45,012 nucleotides of DNA from Bacillota bacterium (lineage in GTDB: Bacteria > Bacillota > Clostridia > Oscillospirales > Ruminococcaceae), in assembly GCA_023443315.1 (NCBI GenBank), contig JAEZVA010000019.1, positions 1 through 45,012 on the forward strand, written 5' to 3'. Below, one piece after another: positions 15,476-23,855 of the stretch (position 1 is its first letter; each line of letters starts with the position of its first letter). Below the pieces are notes generated by a model. It was not told the DNA's origin. It saw only the letters and a program-made list of their open reading frames with translations, and made no database searches. A program made the position numbers and the translations under genes.

Positions 15476-16390
15476 TTACCACAGCTTCGGCACAATTGTG
15501 CTCCAGACCGCGCGCAGGATATCAAACGCGCACCGTTCATTGTGCGCGGTTACCGTTACAACTGAACGACAGTCTTTGAGCGCAATGCTATACTGCCCGT
15601 ACTTTCCGTCTGCGCGGACGGTGTTTGGAAGCGTGCACCGCCACAGTTGGTAGCCGTACCCCTGCTGCGTTTCGCTATCGGGAAATCCGCGTACCGGCAC
15701 GGTATCGGTCTGTGCCTGTGTGATATACTGGCGGGAAACGAGCTGCTTATCACCCCAGCTCCCCTCATTGAGCAGCAGGATGCCAAGCCGAGAGAACTCC
15801 TCGGTGTTTAAAAAAAGACCAACCGCTCCAAGGCTATGCCCTTGCGGACAGGTGTGCCATTGCGGGTTAAAGATATCAAGCGGCGCAAAAAGGCGGGGCA
15901 TCAAATAGTCGCGCAGTGTATTGCCGCTTACCTTTTCGATGATGCGCGAAAGCATGTAGGTGCTGCCGTTGTCGTAAAAAAAGACCTCCCCCGCCGGGTA
16001 ATCCATCGGCGTGGAAAAATAAAGCTCCGCCCAATCAAGTCGTCTTTCATGCGACTCCTCCAAGGTTGAAAACAGCGATCCATTGTGGCCCGCGCGCATC
16101 TGCAGCAGATCGGTTATCGTAATTGCCTCGCTCCCCGGCTGGGCGATGCTACGATACTCGGGAAAGAAGTCAAGAACCTTGTCGCGAAGCGCAAACAGCT
16201 TCTCATCCGCCGCTATTCCAACCGCCACCGAGGCAAACGCCTTAGAGCCGGAAAACAGATGTACTCGCTCGTTGCTGCGAAAGCGATGCTCGACGCTTTG
16301 TTTGCCCTCTCTGTACAGGTGAATGCCGTAAACGCCAAGGTCATTTTCTCGATTTGCTTTGATAAAGCCATCAAATATGGTTGTGCTCAT
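15476..16390 (-). CDS. Cytoplasmic serine hydrolase of the beta-lactamase class C/esterase family
   Basis: At 304 aa, the start was placed at the ATG preceded by AGGAGGACAATCTGT. Class C-type motifs are visible: SGSK (S-x-x-K, nucleophile Ser and general base Lys) near residue 48 and YDNGS (Y-x-N) near residue 138. No signal peptide is present, so it is unlikely to be a resistance beta-lactamase. Many relatives are esterases or peptidases. Next to aguA, a role in removing ester groups from imported xylan fragments is possible, but this is inference. It is transcribed divergently from an AraC-type regulator. Confidence 0.75.
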   Translation of the reverse strand: MSTTIFDGFIKANRENDLGVYGIHLYREGKQSVEHRFRSNERVHLFSGSKAFASVAVGIAADEKLFALRDKVLDFFPEYRSIAQPGSEAITITDLLQMRAGHNGSLFSTLEESHERRLDWAELYFSTPMDYPAGEVFFYDNGSTYMLSRIIEKVSGNTLRDYLMPRLFAPLDIFNPQWHTCPQGHSLGAVGLFLNTEEFSRLGILLLNEGSWGDKQLVSRQYITQAQTDTVPVRGFPDSETQQGYGYQLWRCTLPNTVRADGKYGQYSIALKDCRSVVTVTAHNERCAFDILRAVWSTIVPKLW

Positions 16391-16469
16391 ACAGATTGTC
16401 CTCCTCTTAATGCTTATACCAATCAATGCCTATTATATTATACCTTTACTATCGGATTATAAAAAGCAG

Positions 16470-16498
16470 CTGACAAGGTGTAATATTTACACATATAT
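16470..16498 (+). promoter_or_regulatory. Candidate promoter with embedded palindromic operator, araC-type gene
   Basis: CTGACA (16470-16475), a 17-bp spacer and ATATAT (16493-16498) form a possible promoter. The spacer contains the perfect palindrome GTGTAATATTTACAC (16478-16492). A repressor bound there would block RNA polymerase. The operator lies between this gene and the divergent serine hydrolase gene and could control both. Confidence 0.4.
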
Positions 16499-16541
16499 CT
16501 TTAAGACTATGGCTATGCTTTAGAAAGGATTGGTCGTAAAA

Positions 16542-17333
16542 ATGGATGTTTCGTATGATGATATCATGATGGATGCCAACTACTATATCCACCGCAGATG
16601 TACGCCTACCTGGAGCATTGAGTCAAGCGTGATTGATTTTATTGACGTTGCCTACATCGTAAAAGGCAAGGGAGAATACACGATAAACTCAAAAACCTAC
16701 ACGGTCATACCGGGAGACTTAATCTGTGCGCCGGTGGGTAGCACCCGATACGCCTCTGTATGCCCCGATGATCTGATGGAATTATACAGCATTAACGGAA
16801 ATGTATACTTAAAAAACGGGCAGGAAACAACCCTCCCCTTTCCCGTGCACTCTCATGTCGGGCTTCATCAGGACATCATCTCGCTGTACCGCGAGCTAAA
16901 CGCCGCATGGCTTTTGCGTGACCCCGGGTACACCATGAAGGTTCGCGCGCTACTACTAATGATTTTGCAACGCTATTTTCAGATTATTGTATACAAAAAC
17001 GACACCAGCACGGTGGACCACCGCATTAAGCGTGTGCTGCGTTATATGATTGACCACTACTCCGAGCCGCTGACCGTGCAGAACATGGCGGATTTAACGG
17101 GGCTGAGCGCCGTATACTTCGGCTACTTTTTTCAACAGGAGACGGGCATGTCGTTTCGCCAATACCTGACCTCCATCCGTTTAAACCGCGCAGAGGATAT
17201 GCTGCATAGCGGGGAGTATAACGTCAGCGAGGTGTCTGCTGCGTGCGGATTTTCGGACATCTTTTATTTTAGCAAGGTGTTTAAGGAAAGCCGCGGCATT
17301 CCGCCCTCTAAGGTAATCCGTTCCGGAAAGTAA
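16542..17333 (+). CDS. AraC family transcriptional regulator
   Basis: This is about 263 aa with an N-terminal cupin-like sensor (GEYTINSKTYTVIPGDLICAPVG) and a C-terminal double helix-turn-helix. The first helix pair is LTVQNMADLTGLSAVYFGYFF and the second is NVSEVSAACGFSDIFYFSKVFK, the standard AraC signature. ATG 16542 was chosen because the upstream in-frame TTG directly abuts the AAGGA site. It lies between the aguA/serine hydrolase region and uxuBA. It probably senses a xylan- or uronate-derived sugar and activates nearby operons (inference). Confidence 0.9.
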   Translation: MDVSYDDIMMDANYYIHRRCTPTWSIESSVIDFIDVAYIVKGKGEYTINSKTYTVIPGDLICAPVGSTRYASVCPDDLMELYSINGNVYLKNGQETTLPFPVHSHVGLHQDIISLYRELNAAWLLRDPGYTMKVRALLLMILQRYFQIIVYKNDTSTVDHRIKRVLRYMIDHYSEPLTVQNMADLTGLSAVYFGYFFQQETGMSFRQYLTSIRLNRAEDMLHSGEYNVSEVSAACGFSDIFYFSKVFKESRGIPPSKVIRSGK

Positions 17334-17356
17334 CTGATTATGTTTCTTGTAAAAAC

Positions 17357-17399
17357 GCGCAAAGCCGCTACGCCTTTAGGGGGCATAGCGGCTTTGCGC
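17357..17399. terminator. Bidirectional terminator between araC-type gene and uxuA
   Basis: GCGCAAAGCCGCTA (17357-17370) pairs perfectly with TAGCGGCTTTGCGC (17386-17399). On the minus strand the stem is followed by GTTTTTAC; on the + strand by TCGTTT. It separates two convergent genes and probably serves both. Confidence 0.85.
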
Positions 17400-17473
17400 T
17401 CGTTTGCCGCCGCCCCCCATATCAGGTCGGCGGAATATTGCAGGAGGTGATTGTATCGAAGGTTGTTTCGCAA

Positions 17474-18556
17474 TCAGGTTTTATCGCCATACGAGAGCGT
17501 GTCCCATATGCCGGTGAGGTAGGTCACACCCATGGCGCGGTCGTACAGCCCATAACCGGGTCTTCCCTTTTCATCCCACACCATACGCCCGTGGTCGGGA
17601 CGGATGTACCCGTCAAAGCCCTCGTCGTAAAACGCGCGTAGGATGGCGACCATATCTAGCGAACCGCAGGCGGACGGATGCGCGGACTCGTAGAAATCTC
17701 CGTTTTCGAGATGCTTTAGGTTGCGAATATGAGCAAAATGAACGCGAGACGCAAACTCGCTGACGATTGCCGGCACGTCGTTTGCGGGGTCTGCTCCCAG
17801 CGAACCAGTGCACAGCGTAAGCCCATGGTAGGGGCTGGGGTTTAGGTCAAGAAAGCGTTTGATGTTGTCCCTGCTGTTGATTAAGCGCGGCAGCCCGAAT
17901 ATCGGCCACGGCGGGTCGTCGGGATGAATGGCCATCTTGATATCAAGCCGCTCCGCCCACGGGATGATTGCGTCGATAAAATAACGCACATTCTCCCAGT
18001 ACTGCTCCTGCGTAACGCCATCGTACTGCCTAATAATCTCCTGCACACGCGCCATTCGCTCGGGTTCCCAGCCTGGCAGCGCAATGCCGCCGCACTGCTG
18101 CGCATAACGGTCAGCCAGCTCCTGCGGCGTGGTGGAGAGGATAAAGTCGCGGCTGAAATACATCGTCTGTGAGCCGTCGGCAAGATCGTGATACAGGTGG
18201 CTGCGCGCCCAGTCCAACACAGGCATAAAGTTGTAGCAGATTACCTTGATACCGATGGCGGCTAGGTGCTTCATCGTCTGGATATACGCCTCGATCTTCT
18301 CGTCCCGTCCCGGGGTGCCGAGCTTGATGTCTTCGTGGATGTTGACGCTTTCAATTACCTCGGTTTTTAGCCCCGCTAGGGTAATCTGACGGTGTAGCTC
18401 CTTTACTTCCTCCAGCGACCATACCTCACCCGCCTGCTTATCCAAGAGCGTTGTCACAACGCCGTCGATGCACGGTATTTGGCGGATGTACGACAGCGGT
18501 ACCGGGTCTTGTTTTTCCCCGAACCAACGGAATGTCATCTTCATATTACAAACCAT
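17474..18556 (-). CDS. uxuA: Mannonate dehydratase
   Basis: The enzyme dehydrates D-mannonate to 2-keto-3-deoxygluconate (KDG) in hexuronate catabolism. At 360 aa, it has MKMTFRWFG at the N-terminus, EVIESVNIHEDIKLG, VICYNFMPVLDWARS, and the metal-site region MAIHPDDPPWPIFGLPRL, all typical of UxuA. The later HFAHIRNLK and YIRPDHGRMVW segments hold further conserved His/Asp ligands. The start at 18556 has AAGGA six bases upstream; an in-frame ATG four codons downstream (MKMTFRW) is the alternative. It lies 25 bp after uxuB in the same operon, so fructuronate is reduced and then dehydrated by consecutive gene products. Confidence 0.95.
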   Translation of the reverse strand: MVCNMKMTFRWFGEKQDPVPLSYIRQIPCIDGVVTTLLDKQAGEVWSLEEVKELHRQITLAGLKTEVIESVNIHEDIKLGTPGRDEKIEAYIQTMKHLAAIGIKVICYNFMPVLDWARSHLYHDLADGSQTMYFSRDFILSTTPQELADRYAQQCGGIALPGWEPERMARVQEIIRQYDGVTQEQYWENVRYFIDAIIPWAERLDIKMAIHPDDPPWPIFGLPRLINSRDNIKRFLDLNPSPYHGLTLCTGSLGADPANDVPAIVSEFASRVHFAHIRNLKHLENGDFYESAHPSACGSLDMVAILRAFYDEGFDGYIRPDHGRMVWDEKGRPGYGLYDRAMGVTYLTGIWDTLSYGDKT

Positions 18557-18581
18557 GTCCTTTCCTTGGTTAATCGATTGT

Positions 18582-20183
18582 TCAGTCTAAGTATTTCTTT
18601 AACGTGCTCCGCACGGCACCCTCACCCTGCAACATGGACAGAAACATTGTTGTTACGGTCTGCGCAAGACCTGCTTCGTACAGGTCTACACCGAACAGCG
18701 TGGCATTCTTAAGAATCGGCTCCAGCTTGTTGCCGACACTCTGTGGGTCATCCGTCTTAATTCCTTCGAGCGCGGCGCGCATCTGCTCGAGCAGCGGGTC
18801 ACTGCTTACTGGCATCTGGTTTAAGGTGTCATCCACGCCCAACAGGTAGCGCAGCCACCCTGCCAGTACCAGCGATATCCCGACCAGGTTCTTGGTGCTC
18901 AGCTCGGGCGACGCCATATACGCCTTGATGGTTTCGCCAAAGCGAATGGGCATCTTCTGGCTGGTATCGCAGGCAATGCGCTGGGGGGTATCGGGGATAA
19001 AGGGGTTGGGTAGCCGCTCGTTTACCACCTCATCCAAAAACACACCCGGGTCGATGATGCCGGGGTCCGTTACAACCGGCATACCCTCGACATAGCCGAT
19101 GCGCCGTATCAACTTGTACAGCTGCGCATCGCCCATCTCGTCGGATATCTTTGTGTACCCAAGCAGGCAGCCGAACACAGCAAGCGCCGTGTGCAACGGG
19201 TTTAGGCAGGTGCAAACCTTCATGCGCTCCACCCCGTTTACCGTATCGCGGTCGGTAAAGTAAACGCCCGCCCGCTCTAATGGCGGTCTGCCCGCGGGGA
19301 AGTCGTCCTCTATTACCAGATACTCGGACACCTCGGCATTGACAAACGGGGCAATGTGCGTCCCCTTGGTCGTGACAATAGGCTGCATGTTTATAGCACC
19401 AAGGCGCGTGAGCTCCTCGCTAATCTCTGGCGCGGGGCGGGGGGTAATCTTATCGATCATGCTCCACGGAAACGAGACACGCGCCCCGTCGCTCAGGTAC
19501 GCTACAAACCCCTCGTCTACATGTCCGCCCTTTTGCCACAGGTCTGCGATGCCCAAAACCGCTTCCTTTAGCTTTTGCCCGTTGTGGCTACAGTTATCCA
19601 TGCTAACTAGGGCAATCGGCGCGCCGCCGTTTTGATAACGGGTATAAAGCAACGACGTCAGCACCGCAATGACATGGGTGGGGTGCTTAGGACCGCCGAC
19701 AACATCCTTCCACACGACGGGAAGCAGGGTGCCCGCCATATCATAGAGTGCATACCCCTTTTCGGTAATTGTAAAGCTAACCATCTGCAGAGTTTTTTTG
19801 CAAAATATATCTTGCAAAATTACAAAGGAATCCTCGGCGATGACCCCTCCCGCAACGCTCGCTATCACGCGCTTGTCGCTGTTGCCGTCTGCACGCAGGG
19901 TAACGAGCAGCGTCAGGTTATCGTACGGCTTATAAATGCGTCTGATGACCTCAGTGTCAAACGTTTCCACCGCAATAATTCCGCTTTGCGCCGCGCCCTC
20001 GTTCAGCAGCTTATCCTGCAAGGCGGCAATATAACCGCGAAAGATGTTCCCCGCGCCGAAATGCACCCAAACGGGACTGGCAAGCGTCTCCTCTGCCACT
20101 GCTTTGGGGTCATAGGCGGGCACCTCTATCTGCGCCTGCCGCCATGCGCCGGTCTCCCGTAATCCGTTACAATTCAGGTTCAT
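18582..20183 (-). CDS. uxuB: Fructuronate reductase (mannitol dehydrogenase family)
   Basis: The enzyme reduces D-fructuronate to D-mannonate with NADH. At 533 aa it is somewhat longer than the roughly 490 aa of the enterobacterial enzyme. It shows the long-chain mannitol dehydrogenase layout: VHFGAGNIFRGY nucleotide loop near residue 40, SMDNCSHNG, and the catalytic region with VTDPGIIDPGVFLDEVVNERLPNPF. Its pairing with uxuA supports fructuronate over mannitol as substrate. It is the first gene of the uxuB-uxuA operon. Glucuronate isomerase (UxaC) is not in the window. Confidence 0.9.
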   Translation of the reverse strand: MNLNCNGLRETGAWRQAQIEVPAYDPKAVAEETLASPVWVHFGAGNIFRGYIAALQDKLLNEGAAQSGIIAVETFDTEVIRRIYKPYDNLTLLVTLRADGNSDKRVIASVAGGVIAEDSFVILQDIFCKKTLQMVSFTITEKGYALYDMAGTLLPVVWKDVVGGPKHPTHVIAVLTSLLYTRYQNGGAPIALVSMDNCSHNGQKLKEAVLGIADLWQKGGHVDEGFVAYLSDGARVSFPWSMIDKITPRPAPEISEELTRLGAINMQPIVTTKGTHIAPFVNAEVSEYLVIEDDFPAGRPPLERAGVYFTDRDTVNGVERMKVCTCLNPLHTALAVFGCLLGYTKISDEMGDAQLYKLIRRIGYVEGMPVVTDPGIIDPGVFLDEVVNERLPNPFIPDTPQRIACDTSQKMPIRFGETIKAYMASPELSTKNLVGISLVLAGWLRYLLGVDDTLNQMPVSSDPLLEQMRAALEGIKTDDPQSVGNKLEPILKNATLFGVDLYEAGLAQTVTTMFLSMLQGEGAVRSTLKKYLD

Positions 20184-20475
20184 TGGTACGTTTTCTCCCT
20201 TCGTGGTCCGCGGCGTTTCTTGCCGTAATTAAAGTAATTTGCCTTGTTACAGAAATTATACACAACTCGATGATAAGAATAAAGATGCGTCCTTATTATG
20301 TACAAATATTCGTTGGTTATCGTAAATTGTTGCACCTAAGCTACCGCTACTGCCGTCTGCCACTGATAGCCGACCTGACTATTTCACACTGCCGCTATTG
20401 AAAAGGAAATCGTTTCCGTGCTATGCTTAAACCAAATAAAACCTTCCCCCACCTATAAAACAGGAGGATGACCTT
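20184..20475. other. Divergent promoter region of uxuB and the FNR-like gene
   Basis: For uxuB (minus strand) a consensus TATAAT lies at 20260-20255 with only a poor -35. For the regulator (plus strand), TTGAAA (20398-20403), an 18-bp spacer and TATGCT (20422-20427) form a good promoter. The spacer holds the palindrome GGAAATCGTTTCC (20405-20417), a possible operator. Confidence 0.55.
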
Positions 20476-21186
20476 ATGCGCGATACGCACGACTGCACGC
20501 ACTGTAAGAACAACCTGTGTATTCACAAGGTTCCCATCTTTTCGGGGCTTGACCACGAAAACTTGCTTCGGATTGTTCCCCTTATCGTGCATCGGGATTA
20601 CGAAAAGGGAGAGCGCCTTTTGACGGAGGGGGAGATGATTGATGCGATCACAATTCTTAACCTGGGTAGCGTCAAGGCGTTTAAATTATCCCCCGACGGC
20701 AGAGAGCAGATTCTGTATGTGTTTTCGGAGGGGGATTTTTTCGGCGAGCAGTTTTTGCTTAGCAGTCAGACCGCCGGCTACTCGGTAGAGGCGCTGGAGG
20801 CGGTTAAGACCTGTACGCTTTCAAAAGCACAGTTTAACAAGCTGTTATACACCTACCCCGGCATATCCATCAAGGTTATTGCAGAGCTTGGCTTGCGCAT
20901 CGCACGGATGGAAAACACATTTCAAAGTATGGGGATTCGCAATGTGGATGCAAGGATTGCAAGCCTACTGCTCGAGTACAGCGAGCGGTACGGTAATGCG
21001 CAGGATGGACTAGTGCATCTGCCGCTCAGCCGCGAGGGCATGGCAAACTATATGGGAATTGCGCGGGAGACCATGAGCAGAAAGCTTAGCCAGCTCGAAA
21101 ACGACGGCATTATCGCTTCAGTGACCAATAAGACGATTGTGATTAAGGACAAGCAGGCATTAAGGCAGCTGTCGGGTCAAGCCTAA
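20476..21186 (+). CDS. Crp/Fnr family regulator with FNR-like [4Fe-4S] cysteines
   Basis: At 236 aa, the N-terminus has C7, C10 and C15 (DCTHCKNNLC), and a fourth candidate ligand, C113, lies in the cyclic-nucleotide-binding-type beta barrel. This is the pattern used by FNR to hold an oxygen- and NO-sensitive cluster. The C-terminal winged helix-turn-helix has the recognition helix IARETMSRKLSQLE; its E-x-x-SR residues are those FNR uses to read TTGAT. A matching TTGAT-N4-ATCAC site sits upstream of the next operon. An AGGAGG ribosome site precedes the ATG. It likely senses oxygen or nitric oxide and controls the downstream Ric/hemerythrin genes. Confidence 0.87.
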   Translation: MRDTHDCTHCKNNLCIHKVPIFSGLDHENLLRIVPLIVHRDYEKGERLLTEGEMIDAITILNLGSVKAFKLSPDGREQILYVFSEGDFFGEQFLLSSQTAGYSVEALEAVKTCTLSKAQFNKLLYTYPGISIKVIAELGLRIARMENTFQSMGIRNVDARIASLLLEYSERYGNAQDGLVHLPLSREGMANYMGIARETMSRKLSQLENDGIIASVTNKTIVIKDKQALRQLSGQA

Positions 21187-21285
21187 GAGGGTGCTTCTAT
21201 AAGTGTTGTATAAACGCCTTTTCGTTAAGCCAGCAATTGTTGATGACAGCCCACAGAAAATGTTTTTTAATTCGCCTCGCTTTCT

Positions 21286-21327
21286 TTGATTTGAATCACA
21301 GAATATCTCCTTCCGGCTTGGTATGAT
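21286..21327 (+). promoter_or_regulatory. FNR-dependent promoter of the ric operon
   Basis: TTGATTTGAATCAC (21286-21299) matches the FNR consensus TTGAT-N4-ATCAA in 9 of 10 bases. A -10 element TATGAT lies at 21322-21327. The box centre at 21292.5 falls near -41.5 from a start site predicted about 21334, the standard class II activator position. No good -35 exists, as expected for an activator-dependent promoter. Confidence 0.75.
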
Positions 21328-21358
21328 AAGGTCACAACAAGTTAGGGAGGAACGAAAC

Positions 21359-22057
21359 ATGAGATTTACAGATGGAACATGGACGGTAGGTGCCGTCGTT
21401 GCACAGCTACCCGAAGCAGCAGAGGTGTTTGGCGCAGTTGGCATAGATTATTGCTGCGGAGGCAACCGCCTGTTGTTAGAGGTAATTAAGCAACAGGGGA
21501 TTGACAAGACAGCACTTTTTAACGCCCTTGGCAAGGTTCAGCAACAAAGAAGCAGCGGCTACAACGGGATGGGTCATCGCTTTACAGAGATGGAGCCCAC
21601 CGTACTTTCCACCTACATCGAGGATACGCACCACGTGTATCTGCGCGGTGCGCTGCCAAGAATAACGGAGCTTTTAAACACGGTACTTCGCGCCCATGGA
21701 AAAAACCACAGGGAGCTGTTTGCTGTATACGGTACCTTTGGTCGCTTAAAGGGAGACATTGAGCAGCATCTGCTTAAAGAAGAAGCGCTGTTGTTCCCCT
21801 CTTTTGCCGATGAAGCACACAACAAAAGTGAGATTGCCGCCCTGACCGCCGAGATTATCGCGGAGCATGAGAGCGCAGGAAGACTACTGGAGCAGCTGCG
21901 TGTAGAGACAAACAATTACCGCCTGCCCGCGGATGCGTGCCCGAGCTATAAAAAGGCTTATGATATGTTGATTGAGCTTGAAAATGACCTGCATCAACAT
22001 ATTCATTTGGAGAACAACATTCTGCTTCGTGGCTATGATGCGAGAGCTTCTGCTTAA
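21359..22057 (+). CDS. ric: Iron-sulfur cluster repair protein of the Ric/ScdA/YtfE family
   Basis: A di-iron hemerythrin-like protein that in known members restores Fe-S clusters damaged by nitric oxide or oxidants. At 232 aa, the start was set by GGGAGGAACGAAAC before this ATG. The N-terminal DUF542 (ScdA_N) domain carries GIDYCCGG with the paired C32 and C33. The C-terminal hemerythrin domain shows EDTHHVYLR, HGKNHREL, DIEQHLLKEEALLFP, EHESAGRLL and DLHQHIHLENNIL, supplying the His and Glu iron ligands. It is the first gene after the FNR box, which points to induction by low oxygen or NO stress. Confidence 0.93.
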   Translation: MRFTDGTWTVGAVVAQLPEAAEVFGAVGIDYCCGGNRLLLEVIKQQGIDKTALFNALGKVQQQRSSGYNGMGHRFTEMEPTVLSTYIEDTHHVYLRGALPRITELLNTVLRAHGKNHRELFAVYGTFGRLKGDIEQHLLKEEALLFPSFADEAHNKSEIAALTAEIIAEHESAGRLLEQLRVETNNYRLPADACPSYKKAYDMLIELENDLHQHIHLENNILLRGYDARASA

Positions 22058-22083
22058 CAGGGGTCAAAAGGACGGTGTAACAG

Positions 22084-22311
22084 ATGCAAAAAAGCGTAGA
22101 TTTCACCAAAACCGTATATGAGCTGTGCAGCCAAAACCCCGAGATTGTCGATATCCTTGCCGAGGTCGGCTTTCGGGATATCCGACTGCCTGGCATGCTG
22201 CAAACTGCGGGGCGGTTTATGACGATACAAAAGGGCGCAGCGGCAAAGCGAATTGATATCGAAACAATAAAAACAGCGTTTATAAACAGAGGTTATCGGA
22301 TAACACTATAA
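22084..22311 (+). CDS. DUF1858 domain protein
   Basis: This 75-aa protein is nearly entirely one DUF1858 domain: VDFTKTVYELCSQNPEIVDILAEVGF, then LPGMLQTAGRFMTIQKGAAAKRIDIETIKTAF. Such small domains occur alone or fused to hemerythrin, DUF542 or hybrid-cluster-related proteins in anaerobes. The function is unknown but is tied to redox or NO handling by context. A single Cys (C15) aligns with the region where DUF542 has its cysteines. It is 26 bp after ric and probably in the same transcript. Confidence 0.82.
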   Translation: MQKSVDFTKTVYELCSQNPEIVDILAEVGFRDIRLPGMLQTAGRFMTIQKGAAAKRIDIETIKTAFINRGYRITL

Positions 22312-22365
22312 CTGATTGATACCAATAAAATGTGTTCCACTGACAATAATAAGGAGGCAAGCAAG

Positions 22366-23565
22366 ATGAGCGAACAGATTAACAACCGTGCATATCGCAA
22401 GGAGATTATCAAACAGGTCCTCTCTGAGCTGCATAAGGGTAAGAGCGTCGACGATGTAAAGGCGCTGTTTGCGAACGCATTTGACGGGGTTTCCGCTGCC
22501 GAGATATCGGAGGCGGAGCAAGCCCTGATTACCGAGGGGCTGCCTGTCGCGGAGGTGCAGCGGCTGTGCGACGTGCATGCCGCCGTATTCAAGGGCTCGA
22601 TAGAAGAGATTCACCGCCCCGTAGACGAAAGCGAGATACCCGGACACCCCGCCAACATCTTAAAACGAGAAAACCGGCAGATTGAGCAGTGGATTGATAC
22701 GCTCATTGCCCCTTACATCGCCGCCCTGCCTGATGCAGACGCCATACAGAAGATAAAAGAAGGCATACAGCAGCTTACAAAGGTGGGTGTGCACTACTCC
22801 AAAAAGGAAAACCTTTTGTTCCCCTACATGGAGAAGTACGGCATTACCGCACCGCCTAAGGTGATGTGGGGTGTAGATGATGAGATTCGCGCACAGATAA
22901 AAGAGGTCGCTGGCTTGCTCAATAAGCCCTCCCCACAGCTAGGCGAGGCGGTACAGGCGCTAACTGACCGCGTACGGGAGATGATCTTCAAGGAGGAGAA
23001 CATCCTTCTGCCCATGCTACTTGAGACCTTGACCCAGGATGAATGGAAGAGAATCGCCGACGAGAGCATCGAGATAGGCTACCTGCTAGACCGCGTGCCG
23101 GTCTGGATGCCCCCGCCGCAGCAAAAGGTTGCGGTGCAGCCGCCCGAACCTGAGATACCCGGGGTTATTTCAATGCCCTCTGGTGCAATACGCACCGACG
23201 AGCTAATCGCTATGCTCAATACCCTGCCGTTTGACGTCACCTTTGTGGACAAAAACGACATCGTGAAGTTCTTCACCGAAGGCAAGGAGCGCATCTTTGC
23301 GCGCACAAGGTCGGTTATTGGGCGCAATGTGTCAAATTGCCACCCGCCCGCCAGCGTGCATATCGTCGCGCAGATTGTTGATGACTTTAAGGCGGGCAAA
23401 AAAGACCATGAAGACTTTTGGATTAACATGGGGAAGCAGTTTGTGCTTATTCGGTATTTCGCAGTTCGCAATGAGGCGGGGGAGTATCTGGGTGTGCTGG
23501 AAGTGACGCAGAATATTAAACCCATTCAAGAGCTAACCGGAGAAAAGCGGCTGGTAAGCGACTAG
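22366..23565 (+). CDS. DUF438 - hemerythrin - PAS domain protein
   Basis: At 399 aa, the start was chosen at the ATG after AAGGAGGCAAGCAAG. Residues about 10-75 form DUF438 (KQVLSELHKGKSVDDVKALF). Residues about 80-215 are a hemerythrin-like domain with IEEIHRP, GHPANILKRENRQIEQWID, GVHYSKKENLLFPYMEKYG, and MIFKEENILLPML, giving the His and Glu di-iron ligands. Residues about 260-395 are a PAS-type domain (LPFDVTFVDKNDIVKFFTEG) with the NCHPPASVHIVAQI motif of this family. It is probably a cytoplasmic di-iron sensor or NO/oxygen-handling protein acting with Ric. It shares the ric operon; its exact reaction is unknown. Confidence 0.88.
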   Translation: MSEQINNRAYRKEIIKQVLSELHKGKSVDDVKALFANAFDGVSAAEISEAEQALITEGLPVAEVQRLCDVHAAVFKGSIEEIHRPVDESEIPGHPANILKRENRQIEQWIDTLIAPYIAALPDADAIQKIKEGIQQLTKVGVHYSKKENLLFPYMEKYGITAPPKVMWGVDDEIRAQIKEVAGLLNKPSPQLGEAVQALTDRVREMIFKEENILLPMLLETLTQDEWKRIADESIEIGYLLDRVPVWMPPPQQKVAVQPPEPEIPGVISMPSGAIRTDELIAMLNTLPFDVTFVDKNDIVKFFTEGKERIFARTRSVIGRNVSNCHPPASVHIVAQIVDDFKAGKKDHEDFWINMGKQFVLIRYFAVRNEAGEYLGVLEVTQNIKPIQELTGEKRLVSD

Positions 23566-23608
23566 CCGCAACCAATGGCGATTATATTGGGAAAGAAGGT
23601 GAACCAAA

Positions 23609-23797
23609 TTGAAGGCATCGCTGGATAGAGACGGCTGCATCTCCTGCGGGCTTTGCCCCTCCATCTGCCCCGACGTGTTTCGGATGGCGGATGACGGCAT
23701 TGCAGAGGTTTACAGAGAGGACGTGCCCACCGAAGCGGAGGAACAGGCCGTAGAGGCGCAAGAAAGCTGCCCAGTATCGGTTATTATTGTACAGTAA
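23609..23797 (+). CDS. Ferredoxin, single [4Fe-4S] type
   Basis: At 62 aa, it has a TTG start; AAGGTG lies six bases upstream and no nearer ATG exists. C10, C13 and C16 with C54 bind one [4Fe-4S] cluster, while C20 is positioned like the extra Cys that in related clostridial or Desulfovibrio ferredoxins forms a disulfide or a remnant of a second cluster. The acidic character fits an electron carrier. It ends the ric operon and may supply electrons for cluster repair or NO reduction by the di-iron proteins upstream. Confidence 0.9.
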   Translation: MKASLDRDGCISCGLCPSICPDVFRMADDGIAEVYREDVPTEAEEQAVEAQESCPVSVIIVQ

Positions 23798-23804
23798 TAA
23801 GCTT

Positions 23805-23855
23805 TAATACAAACACGCCGCACCCGTTACTAGCAGGTGCGGCGTGTTTGTATTA
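23805..23855. terminator. Strong bidirectional terminator between ferredoxin and xylB
   Basis: A perfect stem of about 20 bp, TAATACAAACACGCCGCACC with its complement, encloses an 11-nt loop. Both outer flanks are A/T-rich, and the genes on either side converge on it, so it can stop transcription from both directions. Confidence 0.9.

Noticed and set aside
15476..16390. Antibiotic-resistance beta-lactamase
   Set aside because: It has SxxK and YxN motifs but no signal peptide and sits in a xylan locus; an esterase-type role is more likely.
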